Origin: Locusta migratoria
Taxonomy: Eukaryota; Arthropoda; Insecta; Orthoptera; Acrididae
DNA: 64,000 nucleotides
Direction: 5' to 3'
Assembly: GCA_026315105.1 (NCBI GenBank)
Contig: CM048745.1
Span: 155,303,323-155,367,322, forward strand
Positions within the stretch are counted from its first letter, which is position 1; every line of letters starts with the position of its first letter. Shown piece after piece: positions 11,396-21,569 of the stretch. A program made the translations under genes and the position numbers. The notes under the pieces were generated by a model. That model did not search any database, was not told the DNA's origin, and worked only from the letters and a program-made list of their open reading frames with translations.

Positions 11396-12182
11396 ATGTT
11401 ACAGAATTGCATCATCCCCAGCCTGGCTGATAAACACCTGCTGGAACGTACGATTTTTACGCAGGATGGTGCTCCATCGCATATTGCTTGACGCGTGAAA
11501 GATCTGTTGCGCTCGTCGTTTGGGGATGATCGTGTGCTGAACCGCCACTTTCCCAGGTCCCCAGACCTCAGTCCGTGCGGTTATTGGCTTTGGGGTTACC
11601 TGAAGTCGCAAGTGTAACGTGATCGACCAACATGTCTAGGGATGCTTTTTTTTTGTGGGTTTAGGGCGCACAACTGCTAAGGTCATTAGCCCCCAGATAA
11701 GAACAGAGATTCACTACATCGCGAAAAAATTGTTAACTACCAGATAGAGTATCAAAACAAGGCTAAAAACGAAAGATAAAAACAAAAGGGTTAAATACCT
11801 TTTGATAGATTGGCCATGTTGATAAAACGCACAACTCTAGCAGCTGCTCGTGTGTCAGCTAAAAGTTCCTCCAGAGTAGACGGAAAGTGAAGGGCTACAC
11901 GGAGATGATTAAAATTAACACAAGACAGTAAAACATGTCGCACCGTCAGCAATTCACCACAGGAGCACAGCGGTGCAGGGTCGGCAGTTAGCAAATGACG
12001 GTGGCTGAGAAGGGATGCTGAAAGACCAAATCCGACGCCAATGCCTCACCATACCTCCGGACACGCTTTACAGTGCTGTCCACAACATTATTCCTCAACT
12101 ACAGCTAGCTGTCCACAACATTATTCCTCGACTACAGCTATTGTTGAGGAATGATGGTAAACATATTGAGCATTTCCTGTAA
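11396..12182 (+). pseudogene. Mariner-like transposase remnant (3' half)
   Basis: Plus-strand translation of 11396-11640 gives FTQDGAPSHIA, then RSPDLSPCGYWLWGYLKSQV, which is the second and third catalytic region of the mariner/IS630 DDE transposase family. The coding sequence resumes at about 12035 with IPPDTLYSAVHNIIP and ends HIEHFL, stop at 12180-12182. Between lies an I/R1 LINE inserted in the opposite orientation. An 11-codon segment (AVHNIIPxLQL) is duplicated in frame at 12075-12107 and 12108-12140. In-frame stops show it is dead. Element-related sequence may extend to about 13146, past the SINE at 12362. Confidence 0.85.
11646..12034 (-). mobile_element. I/R1-type LINE 3' end
   Basis: It starts with a T tract (reversed poly-A) followed by GGGTTTAGGGCGCACAACTG, the 3' UTR shared with 23769 and 59179. 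The minus-strand frame at 11791-11994 encodes the C-terminal zinc-knuckle region: LTADPAPLCSCGELLTV then HVLLSC. It is severely 5'-truncated and nested in the mariner-like remnant. Confidence 0.87.
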
Positions 12183-12361
12183 GGAACATCTTTGTTTTCT
12201 CTTAATCTCTTATGCTAATAATTGCTTTTCTGATCAGATGAAGCGCCATCTGTCGGACATTTTTTGAACTTTTTTTCGGTTCTAATAAAACCCCATGTCA
12301 TTCCAAGCATGTGTGTCAATTTTTTTACCCCTCTATCTAGATTATTCCGTGATTTATTAAG

Positions 12362-13097
12362 GCCGGCTGCGGTGGCCGAGGAGACTGAGGCGCTGCAGTC
12401 ACGGTCTGCACGGCCACTACGGTCGGGGGTTCGAATCCCCCCTCGGGCATGGGTATTTGTGCCGTCCTACTTCGTAAGTACTTCGTAAGTACTTCGTAAG
12501 TACTTCGTAAGTACTTCGTAAGTACTTCGTAAGTACTTCGTAAGTACTTCGTAAGTACTTCGTAAGTACTTCGTAAGTACTTCGTAAGTACTTCGTAAGT
12601 ACTTCGTAAGTACTTCGTAAGTACTTCGTAAGTACTTCGTAAGTAGTTCGTAAGTAGTTCGTAAGTAGTTCGTAAGTAGTTCGTAAGTAGTTCGTAAGTA
12701 GTTCGTAAGTAGTTCGTAAGTAGTTCGTAAGTAGTTCGTAAGTAGTTCGTAAGTAGTTCGTAAGTAGTTCGTAAGTAGTTCGTAAGTAGTTCGTAAGTAG
12801 TTCGTAAGTAGTTCGTAAGTAGTTCGTAAGTAGTTCGTAAGTAGTTCGTAAGTAGTTCGTAAGTAGTTCGTAAGTAGTTCGTAAGTAGTTCGTAAGTAGT
12901 TCGTAAGTAGTTCGTAAGTAGTTCGTAAGTAGTTCGTAAGTAGTTCGTAAGTAGTTCGTAAGTAGTTCGTAAGTAGTTCGTAAGTAGTTCGTAAGTAGTT
13001 CGTAAGTAGTTCGTAAGTAGTTCGTAAGTAGTTCGTAAGTTTAGGGACTGATGACCCCGTAGTTAAGCCCCATAAACTATACAAACATTTGAACATT
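12362..13097 (+). mobile_element. SINE family B with internal minisatellite
   Basis: The head has GTGGCCGAGGAGACTGAGG and the B box GGTTCGAATCCCC; the end is GAACATT. A 12-bp target duplication TGATTTATTAAG at 12350-12361 and 13098-13109 bounds it. At 736 bp it is nearly four times the usual 200 bp of this family, entirely because the internal 11-bp repeat has grown. The tRNA-like promoter boxes are intact. Confidence 0.95.
12468..13039. repeat. 11-bp minisatellite, 52 units (16+36)
   Basis: Exactly 572 bp. The first 16 units read TACTTCGTAAG (12468-12643) and the next 36 read TAGTTCGTAAG (12644-13039). The single C/G difference separates two uniform blocks. Other family B copies hold about three such units at the same position. 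The 209-aa minus-strand open frame with an 11-residue period is a by-product. Confidence 0.98.
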
Positions 13098-13184
13098 TGA
13101 TTTATTAAGTTTTCAAATTTATACTGACTTTTTGATCACCCGGCATACAACTTCCGAAACTGAAGGCGATTTTTCGTGGCTGCA

Positions 13185-13312
13185 CAATACGAGTTAACGA
13201 TTAACGTTAGCTTCCGTTAATAGTCCGCAGACTAACAGTTTAACGTTTAACGAAGTTAACTGTTTTGGTAACGGGTTAATGATTAACATCGTTAACTTTT
13301 TGATTAACGGTG
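13185..13312. repeat. Cluster of GTTAAC/TTAACG motifs
   Basis: About ten occurrences of TTAACG, CGTTAA or GTTAAC in both orientations within 130 bp, ending TTAACGGTGCCCAGATC. Such ends occur in some DNA transposons, but no partner end was found. Confidence 0.55.
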
Positions 13313-13714
13313 CCCAGATCAGCATTTAGTATACCGCCGTGGCAGACACGGTGTACTTGGGCGTATGCGTCACTGTACGGCACACTTGTCGCCGCTGGCA
13401 ACGGCCGTGCTGCGGCTGGTGAGTGTAGCGCTACCGTGGACGGGCCTCCTACACACAGGAGGAAGCCGGGTAATGGATGTGGGGGCCGAGGTAACGAGCG
13501 TGGCTGCGGCTGTAGTTGTAGCTGTGCCTCACACAGCGGCCGCTGACCCACTTGTGCGCCCCCCCCCCCCTCCCCCCCCCCCACAGTAAACACTGCCACT
13601 GTCGCTTCCGCGTGCGCCGCGCAATACGCCCACGCAGCTCACGGACCAGCACCAGCATCTCAAACCTACAAGCCAACCGACCACAACACACCGCGCATTA
13701 ACATTTCACACAAA
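13313..13714. other. GC-rich segment with C tract
   Basis: CpG-rich. A nearly pure C tract lies at about 13560-13582. Overlapping frames on both strands lack recognisable domains. Confidence 0.45.
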
Positions 13715-13715
13715 C

Positions 13716-15338
13716 TTGCTTCACTACACTACAGCAGGTCAGCAACTGGAAGCAATTAATTCCATCAATTATCTGCGAGTAGGCATTAGGATTGATTTAA
13801 AGTGGAACGACCATATAAAATCAATCGTCGGTAAAGCAGAAATCAGAGCAAGGCGTTGGGGCCGGGGTATACGGGGTGCAGCCACGACTGGAGGGCGTCA
13901 TCTCTCTACAGAAACTGGCCTCAGTATTCCAGGCCGAAATCACTGCCATCAGGGCGTGTGTGGAGGAGAATTTGCGTAGGTGCTACAAAGATCGTAGCAT
14001 CTTTATCTATTCAGACAGCCAGACAGCTAGGCAGCCCTGAGATCACTGGCAGCTCCTGCAACAAGGTCTAAAATTGTTGCAGAATGTCACAGGGTTCTGG
14101 TGGAGCTAGGGGAAAGCAATAGAGTAAACCTATTGTGGGTCCCTGGCCACTCGAGGATCAGTGGCAACGAACATGCCGACAGATTAGCCAGGATGGGGGC
14201 AGAGACTCCATTTATTGGACCGGAACCTGTCCTGACAATCAACAAGGCAATGAACAAATTGGAGCTACGTAACAGGCTCAGAAGACAGCACGTAGACTAT
14301 TGGACCAAAGTCTATCAAAAACATGGCAAGGTAATGATGCCAAAGCCATGTTTTAAAAGAAGCTCTGCAATCGTGGGTCTGAACAGGAGAGAGATTAGAC
14401 TCATGGTTGGATTGCTGACAGGCCATGGGAATTTCAAAAAACACCTACATACAATGGGAATAACAGAAGAGGACCCTAAATGTAGGATCTGTGATGACGG
14501 TGATGAAACTGCATCACATCTAATCTTCGAATGCATTGCATTGGAGAATAAAAGGCACAGAACATTTGGGACAACCAGACCCGAAGAAATTGTGTCTAAT
14601 AAAGAACTGGTAAAGGGACTCCTTGCACTGTTCAAGGGCATTGGTTGGCTTTACTAGATATACAGGGAGCGATTCCGCACAATAAACTTAGTTTCGGTGC
14701 GGGCAGTGGCGTATTGGACCAAGACTGTTTTGGCTTCCCTGGAAAAATCTAATCAATCAAATCAGGCATTAGGAGTGGTTTAATACGGAACGGCCATATA
14801 AAAACAATCGTCGGTATAGCAGATGCCAGACAGATTTACTGCAAGAATCCTAAGGAAATGCAGTCCGAAAACATAGGAAGTGACTTACAGTACACTTGTT
14901 CGCCCACAGCTAGAATACTGCTCACCAGTGTACGATCCGTACCAGTTCGGGTTGATAGAGGAGGTAGAGAAGATCCAACGGAGAGCAACGCGCTTTGTTA
15001 CAGGATCATTTGGTAATCATGAAGGCGTTACGGAGATTATCGATAAACTCCAGTGGAAGACTCTGCAGGAGAGACGCTCTGTCGTTCGGAACGGGCTTTT
15101 GTCGAAGTTTCGAGAACATACCTTTACCGAGGAGTCTTGCAGTCTATTGCTCCCTCCTACGTATAACTCGCGAAGAGGATAAAATCAGAGAGATTAGAGT
15201 CCATACAGAGGCATACCGACGAACTTTCTTTCCGCGAACAATACGTGAATGGAATGGGAGGGAGAACCGATAGTGGTACTCAAGGTATCCTCCGCCACAC
15301 ACCATCGGGTGGCTTGCGGAGTATCTATGTAGATGTAG
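13716..15338 (+). mobile_element. CR1/L2/Jockey-like LINE split by another LINE
   Basis: The left part (13716-13854) encodes INYLRVGIRIDLKWNDHIK of the RT thumb. The right part (14764-15338) encodes LVRPQLEYCSPVYDPYQFG and ends in the terminal TATGTAGATGTAG motif. A 60-bp stretch of LINE sequence is present on both sides (13781-13840 and 14764-14823), about 87% identical by eye. The intervening sequence is the RNase H LINE. Confidence 0.85.
13855..14763 (+). mobile_element. RNase H-bearing LINE, 3' fragment, copy 1
   Basis: An open frame at 14100-14657 (185 aa) encodes the end of the RNase H domain (NLLWVPGHSRISGNEHADRL) followed by a C-terminal zinc knuckle (CRICDD...HLIFEC). RNase H begins upstream around 13860 with frame breaks (AEITAI, then IYSDSQ). 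The 3' UTR ends TCTAATCAATCAAATCA. A second copy at 32690-34498 is closely similar and extends further 5'. I place it in the I/R1 group by domain order: RT, RNase H, zinc knuckle. Truncated and dead. Confidence 0.88.
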
Positions 15339-15725
15339 AGGAACCGACGGTCAACAAGCTCGTGTCTTTCCTTATCCGTTTTGATATTTTAGATATTGTG
15401 AATCGTGTTTACTGAAATATTTAGTTTTTAACCCAGATAGCGCTGATTTCCTTCCAGAAGGACGAGAACGTCAGCTTACTTTTTCCTTTTTGTCTGTAAG
15501 AATTCGTGCACAGTGTCATTTTATTTCTTTGAAATGCCTGCTTCCATTGCAGATCAATTTCAGCTTGTATTGTCGATTGCATACTGGTTGGATACAGCTG
15601 CAAAGTGTAGTTTCATACAAAAGATACCGAAACCTTCCTAATAGTTGGATTTATATTTCTTGAAGTATCTTCAATTTTTGACACATTTATATGTATATCT
15701 TTCTTATTAAATGTTGTTTTAGTAA
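15339..15725. other. Unassigned sequence
   Basis: No repeat or coding signal recognised. Confidence 0.4.
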
Positions 15726-15735
15726 TAATGATTCA

Positions 15736-15931
15736 AATGTTCAAATGTTTGTATAGCTTATGGGACTTAACTACGGGGTCATCAGTCCCCAAACTTACAA
15801 ACTACTTATGAAGTAACATACTAAGGACGGCACAAATATCCAAGTCCGAAGGGGGATTCGAACCCCCGACCGTAGAGGTCGTGCAGACAGTGACTGGAGC
15901 GCCTCAGTCCCCTCGGCCACCGCGGCCGACT
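15736..15931 (-). mobile_element. tRNA-derived SINE, family B
   Basis: Standard family B copy, minus orientation, with GTGGCCGAGGGG and GGTTCGAATCCCC boxes. The target duplication TAATGATTCA lies at 15726-15735 and 15932-15941. Confidence 0.93.
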
Positions 15932-16133
15932 TAATGATTCATCACATTATAATTATAGAACATTAATTTTGACGTCCTTTCAGAAAGAAGGGCAGAATCC
16001 CAAAACTAATGACGTTATTGTCAAAATCACGTATAACGAACTTGTGCAGTTATATTAACGTAATTAATAGAGTCTGAGAAAAAAATTAAGCCAAAAATAA
16101 TTATTCTCTATCCGGGTTAATATTGTAAGGGTC

Positions 16134-16452
16134 TTGTTGTTGTTGTTTTCAGTCCGGAGACTGGTTTGATGCAGCTCTCCACAATACCCTATCCTGAGCA
16201 AGCCTCTTCATCTCCACATAAGAACGGCAACCTACATCTGTCTGAATGTGCTTACTGTATCCATCTCTTGGTCTTCCTCTGCGATTTTTACCCCACACAC
16301 TTCCCACTAATGCTAAATTCACAATTCCTTGAGGTCTAAGAATCTATCCCTTCTTTTAGTCAAGGTATGCCAGAAATTTCTGTTCTCCCCAATTCTGTTC
16401 AGTACCTCATTAGTTACGCGATCCACCCAACTAATCTTCAGCATACCATCTT
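16134..16452 (-). mobile_element. RTE-like LINE, 3' end
   Basis: It starts with TTGTTGTTGTTGTT, the reversed CAA-type tail, and TTTTCAGTCCGGAGACTGG. The minus strand encodes the C-terminal region RIGEKRNFWH-type sequence seen intact at 51072-51479. Here the frame is broken by an indel near 16340. Confidence 0.85.
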
Positions 16453-17189
16453 CAAAACAGTGATTTTCGTTTATCAATCGAACGTGTTGCACTGCAGTTG
16501 CAGCATCAGTGCAGCTTTTATTCCCTTCTTATCTTTACATCTTGTGATAAATTTTCCTATTTCTTACACATTTTGTGAGCTGCAGACCTTATTTGGTAAC
16601 CTTAGCTACCAAATCAAGAGCAACCAGCTGTTCAGTTTTTTTTAAAGGTCTATTTTCAAATATTGCGTTTGTCTTCTAAAAACTTTATTAAAAAGAATAT
16701 TTAAGAATCTTATGTTTCATTACGATTTCCTAATAGAAGAGGTTAAATATTAACTGAAAACCTTCAATTATTTTATTAATTACCTACTATATTAAGACAG
16801 GTTTTTTTAATATATCCCAATTAACTGCTAGATCAACCCCCCCCCCACACACACACACACACAAAGGGCGCGTGCTGGGAGCGAGGATAGGTTACTGGGT
16901 TACAGGGCCCTGGTTCTCTGCCCTTTTATGTCATAGGTCAGTGGGGTAACTACGTGTACCTAGCTACTGGGGAAAGGTTACGTTCCTCCATGAAGACAGG
17001 AGCACATGATTATAGGCCTCCACTGCTAACGTCAATGCATTCATGCAACATGTTTTATACTTAGTCATTGTAACGGTTTCGCAAACTAACAAGACCACAG
17101 GGGTATCGGAACTCAAATTCAACTTTGAATTTCGCAAGTACGCACAATTACCAATAATTAAGACAGTTTCTGCCTTTTGTAGGTGTAAA
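16453..17189. other. Unassigned; short C and CA tract
   Basis: AT-rich. A C9 plus ACAC tract lies at about 16839-16863. Nothing else recognised. Confidence 0.4.
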
Positions 17190-17858
17190 GGCTAGTCCAC
17201 ACGACGACACTAGGTTGCGACACTCGTTTCATGAAATGAATTGCACGCAACTGGTTTCGTGTATGTCTGTAGACAAGGCGTCAATACTACACACTTCAGT
17301 TTCGTTGTTTTATAGGTGCCGTGGTCGCCGTAGAATGAAAGTTTTGGTAGCTGTAAAAGTTGTGGCGGAGCTATTGTTTCTCTGTGTGAAGTCACTGCAT
17401 AAGACTAAACATAAAAAGAATAAGGAACGTGTTTGGGTTTGTGAATGGTTTAGAAAAAGACGTCAGCTCGATTGCTTAGCGACCTTGCTGAAAAATTATG
17501 ATCGAAGACCCTATAAGTTATTTTATCAACTCAGAATGTCACCAGAGCAGTTTACGTTCCTTTTAAACAGAGTTATTAATGCAGGAAACAAACAAGATAC
17601 TGTTATGCGTGAAGGAATATTACCAGAACTGAAATTACAAATTGCATTACTTTTCTTGTCAAATAGATATTCGTCTCTACAGTACATGTACCGTGCGCCT
17701 AAGTCAACAATTGCCATAGTTCGTTTGTATATTATTTTTGGTGTTGAATGTGTTCTACAATTCATTAATCGTCAATCCATCAATATTTAATTCACGAATA
17801 AAAGCTTCAAGAGCACTAACACGCCGCTGCTTATTCCTGGAATTTCCATCGTTAAAAC
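17190..17858 (+). pseudogene. PIF/Harbinger element, deleted, two ORF remnants
   Basis: The start GGCTAGTCCACACGACGACAC looks like a Harbinger terminal repeat. The frame at 17215-17790 (191 aa) contains the N-terminal part of a Harbinger-type transposase: VWVCEWFRKRR, then KLFYQLRMSPEQFTFLLNRV, then ILPELKLQIALLFLS. The nuclease catalytic domain is missing. From about 17750 the frame runs through sequence that reads on the minus strand as a coherent 33-codon tail (EAFIRELNIDGLTINEL, stop at 17755-17757). That may be the second, oppositely oriented ORF typical of this superfamily. An internal deletion seems to have fused two convergent genes. The right end was not found. Confidence 0.72.
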
Positions 17859-18009
17859 GGCACAAACACCTATGCATCGCACATATGTTCAGAAACCTAA
17901 TTATTTCTTCCTTTCCCCCCCTTTATGTTGTGTTTCGTTCTGTATTGGTTATCGCCTAACCTAATAACACGCGCAATCAGTTTCGCCAAAGTTGGAAGGT
18001 GCCGAAACT

Positions 18010-18545
18010 GTTTAACTCAGGTGGTAGCGTTGTAAGCTTTCCACCATAGGGTCGGTGGTTCGTGTGGTGTCGCACAAGTCCAAAGTGCGCGCCACCTACT
18101 TTCGCCGCGCGCCGCCATGCACGCACGGCGCGGCGTTCTTACGACGACAGCCACGAGCGCCCTCTGCTACAACGCCGCTCGTGGCCACCACTGAACGAGA
18201 TAGTTCACTTGGGACTGAGATAGGAACCAGTTAACACTTCGGAATCAGATAGGCACCAGTGAAGACTTGATTATCGGACAGGCACTAGGCAGGCCTCTAG
18301 CTCAACTATGTATCAGCCTTCTGCAGTAATATGTAAAAGTTTTGTATAAATTCTGTGCAATATATATCTCGTTCTAATTTACTCTAGTGTTTCTAGTTTC
18401 TGGCTGCTCCCCTCCGTACCTGCACCAGCGTGCTATCTTTATTCCTGTGTCGGTCTCATTCCACTCGGCCACCGACACCAACGACGGAACGAGATACAAA
18501 AGCGGCGACGAGGCTGGGACACAAAAGTTCGAATACCACCGTGAC
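18010..18545 (+). pseudogene. tRNA-like sequence split by LTR-like unit
   Basis: Sequence up to 18062 reads AACTCAGGTGGTAGCG (A-box-like) and ends GGTCGGTGGTTCG. After the LTR unit it continues GTTCGAATACCACC at 18527. Joined at the duplication it gives a B-box match GGTTCGAATACC. It is most likely a SINE head or tRNA-like pseudogene, not a functional tRNA. The region before it (17859-18009) is unassigned. Confidence 0.55.
18063..18526 (+). mobile_element. LTR-like unit, copy 2
   Basis: 464 bp, same start (TGTGGTGTCGCAC) and same end (GGGACACAAAA) as 1891-2398, flanked by an exact GTTCG duplication at 18058-18062 and 18527-18531. It has one full 25-bp terminal subrepeat against two in copy 1. 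A TATA-like TATAAA lies at 18345-18350. Confidence 0.78.
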
Positions 18546-18836
18546 TTTTTCGTCTTCGTTGTATTCAAATACTTATGCAATTTTAACATATAATGGTAAT
18601 TGTTCGAAAAGTGCAGGTATTTTTGTCTACTCTTAATTTTCTGTATTTTATAAAAAGGTTAATAATGGTTTCAATCAAAAAACCAACAAAAATTACTTTT
18701 TTTACAGTATTGGCTTCACTATCAGTCGACGACGGTAGTCTTTGATTGTTCAAATAAAGCTGACAACACGTTAAACAATTAGATTGAAAAAAATTTTATA
18801 CAACTGAATTCGAAAAGGAAAACAAATATGTTACAA
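18546..18836. other. Unassigned, AT-rich
   Basis: Nothing recognised. Confidence 0.4.
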
Positions 18837-18898
18837 TGGGATTCAAACCACCGACTCTAGGGTTGATTCAGATCACTACCACATCAGCTACACCCACA
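18837..18898 (-). pseudogene. tRNA-like sequence
   Basis: The minus strand reads GGGTGTAGCTGATGTGGTAG (A-box-like) and GGTTTGAATCCC (B-box-like) at roughly tRNA spacing. Stems are imperfect. A SINE head or tRNA pseudogene is likelier than a working tRNA. Confidence 0.4.
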
Positions 18899-18927
18899 TA
18901 TGCTTCAACTGTGAATTATTGGTACTT

Positions 18928-18952
18928 CCAAGGAGGTTAGTAACCTCCTTGG
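18928..18952. repeat. Perfect 25-bp palindrome
   Basis: Arms CCAAGGAGGTTA and TAACCTCCTTGG around a single G. Confidence 0.9.
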
Positions 18953-19439
18953 CTACTTCCACATACTTGCAAAACTTCGAAGACGAGTTTCTTGAATATT
19001 TTTGAGAGTTGCTTCGAATGGCTTTGGCTGATTGTTGTCTATGTTCTGAACTTAACGTACCGTAAATATAAGGAAAATTCTTATATCTGATAGCCATTTG
19101 GTCTCCTTGGAAAATTGCTTTAAAATCAACTTCGGTTCCTTTCACAGATATGTTACAAAATCCGATACGCCATACAATAGACTTCGCGAACGAGACTATC
19201 ATGTTCCTCAACTTAAAGGATGAACTGGAGGCAGTGACGCTCTGCCGTTTAGTAAAGAAAGTAAAACTTTATTTAGAAAATTTCTAGTCTGGTAAATTGA
19301 TTGCAAAGTTCCTAACATGTAGTTGAACACAACACTCTTCATGGGACGAAACCGAAATAAACAAAAGATTATTTCGAAAGAACCCAAAGGGAGTGTTATA
19401 GAGCCATCTCTTTTGACATAAATTAGATAAACGGTCTAG
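18953..19439. other. Unassigned sequence
   Basis: No recognised repeat. A minus-strand open frame of 107 codons at 18888-19211 overlaps the tRNA-like sequence and has no family resemblance. Confidence 0.4.
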
Positions 19440-20420
19440 TGCTCACCCTTAGCCTTGATAACAGCTTCCAGTCTCACAGGCATACGTGAAGTCACGTACT
19501 GGAAGGTTTCTTGGGGAGTGGCAGCCCATTCTTAACGGAGTGCTGCATTGAGGAGAGGTATTGATATAGGTTGGCAAGTCCTGGCACGAAGTCGGTATTC
19601 CAAACCATCCCAAAGGTATTCTATAGATTCAAGTCTGGAATGTGTTCGTCCATCAAAGGGAAGTAGTCGTGTAACCTGCCCGCCACAGGCCGAGCATTAT
19701 TAACCGGTGCTCGATCGTATTGAAAGCTGCAATCGCCATCCCCGAATTGCTCTTCAACAGTGGGAAGCAAGAAAGTGCCTAAAACGTTAATGAGAGCCTG
19801 TGTCGTGATAATGCCACGCAAAACATGGGATGCAAGACCCTCTCCATGAAAAACACACGACCACGCCATATCTTCACTGCTTCCGAATTTTTGCACTACA
19901 CACGCCGCCAGGTGACGGTCATCGGGCATTCGCCATAGCCACAACATATCTTCGGATCGCCGCAGTGTGTACCGTGATTCGTCACTCCAACGTTTTCTCA
20001 CTGTTCAGTCGTCCAATATTTACGCCCCTTACACCAAGCGAGGCGGCATTTGGCATTGACAAGCCTGTATTCTCAACGTTCTCAACTATTAAATCCAAAT
20101 TTTCTCACCTCCCGCCTGTCAAAGTACTTTGAGTGAATCTTGAAGCATTGTGGAATGCCTGTGGGATGGTCTGGATAGATGCCTGCCTATTACACTGTGA
20201 GGTTCTGTTTAACTGTCGGCGGCCTCTGTCAGTCAACAGAAGAGGTTTACCTGTACGCTTTCTTGCTTTACGGTCCCTCCACGTCTCCACTTCACCATCA
20301 CATCAGAAACAATGGACTCAGGGATGTATAGTAGTGTAGAATTCTCGCGTACAGACTTTTGATAACTGTGGCGCAATCACCTAATCACGTTCAAAGTCCT
20401 TAAGTTCTGCGGAGCACCCC
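19440..20420 (-). pseudogene. Tc1-like transposase pseudogene
   Basis: The minus frame at 20105-20290 gives RKRTGKPLLLTDRGRRQLNR, the second helix-turn-helix region. The frame at 19621-20001 gives WSDESRYTLRRSEDMLWLWR, then MAWSCVFHGEG, FQYDRAPVNNARP and IPDLNL. These match the order of the Tc1 catalytic domain (the FQxDxAPxH and SPDLNPIE regions). The histidine of the APxH motif is replaced, and frame breaks lie between the parts. Terminal inverted repeats were not identified, so the limits are approximate. Confidence 0.87.
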
Positions 20421-20914
20421 GATGTTCTGCTCTCTCACGATGTGTACTGACCACTGAGGCAGCTGATATGGAGTACCTGGCAGTACGTGGCACCTAATAT
20501 ACTTTTGATCAAATACTGTAGGTGTTGGAAATCGTGAAGAGATTCACTACCCGAATTGAAAGTATATATTACATGTAGGAAGAGTAGCTGCTGCGTACGT
20601 CGGCAGAAACGGACATCGCGATTCTTTTTTTTTTTTTTTTTTTTTACCCCTGCATTGAGAAACGAGAAACGCCGGAACCCGGTAAATCCACTTTTACTGT
20701 ATTCGGGTGTGAGTTGCAGGGGGAAATACGGGGATAATACATGTTGCCACAAAATTTTCAGCACAATGCGCCATGAAGTGTTTATATTGCCAACGGAAAA
20801 ACGCAACTGAATCAAAATCCGGTAACTCCCGGGAAGCACTCATTTGATGTTCGGAAAACAACGCTTCACTGTGCGGTTGTACAAGTGTCGAGTGTCCTAT
20901 TAAACCAAAGTATA
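20421..20914. other. Unassigned; T tract
   Basis: A T tract lies at about 20625-20645. No other recognised element. Confidence 0.4.
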
Positions 20915-21215
20915 GTGCGCCTCGGTTGCAAAGTGGTAGAGTGCCAGAATAAAAATCCAAAGGTCGCGGGTTCGATCCCCGTCAGGTCCTAGAATTTTTA
21001 TCTGTCATTTTCCACTCCTCTCACCTCTGGCAGTATTGCTCATGTGAAAAATACCAAGTAGCACCGTGGTTCGGAACCCACGTTAAACTGTAGGTCCCAC
21101 TGTAACTGGCTGGGTAAGTCAGTTCGAAGGTCGGCATACCGCCTCCAAACAGGGCCATGCCTAGTAAAGCACTGTGGTGTTGAAACCAATCTTCGGATTG
21201 TTGACTGCTTTACCC
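20915..21215 (+). mobile_element. tRNA-derived SINE, family A
   Basis: Best-preserved head of the family: GTGCGCCTCGGTTGCAAAG, then GTGGTAGAGTGCC, then GCGGGTTCGATCCCCGTCAG with an intact B box and T-stem. The body and tail match 10634. Confidence 0.9.
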
Positions 21216-21569
21216 TTATCTTAGGAGCAGATAGTACGATGTAGAAAACTGTAGTCCCTTCAATACATGTTTATGCAACATCCATGGCATTCAGTGAAAA
21301 TATGGAGATGTCTGGTTTTGATCCGACCGTTCGGAGTTATCGGACTTTGATCCGACTGCCCTGGAGTAGTCCAGCAATGAATATACTATTGAGACCACTA
21401 GGCAGGTTTTATTGGCAACACACTCGTTTTCTAATTACACAATGGAATATAATTACTATACTATGAATGTCAGTTAATCTTCCAAAGAATCACTCTGCTC
21501 ATCTGCGGGTAATGTTTCTTCATCTGCATCATCTTCGTCGATTTCATGTCGTTAAGCAGCTTCTTGGTT
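21216..21569. other. Unassigned sequence
   Basis: Nothing recognised. Confidence 0.35.

Noticed and set aside
12467..13096. 209-codon frame with an 11-residue period
   Set aside because: Translation of the 11-bp minisatellite inside a SINE.
20915..20990. Functional tRNA gene
   Set aside because: It is the head of a SINE family present three times in the window with the same long 3' body.
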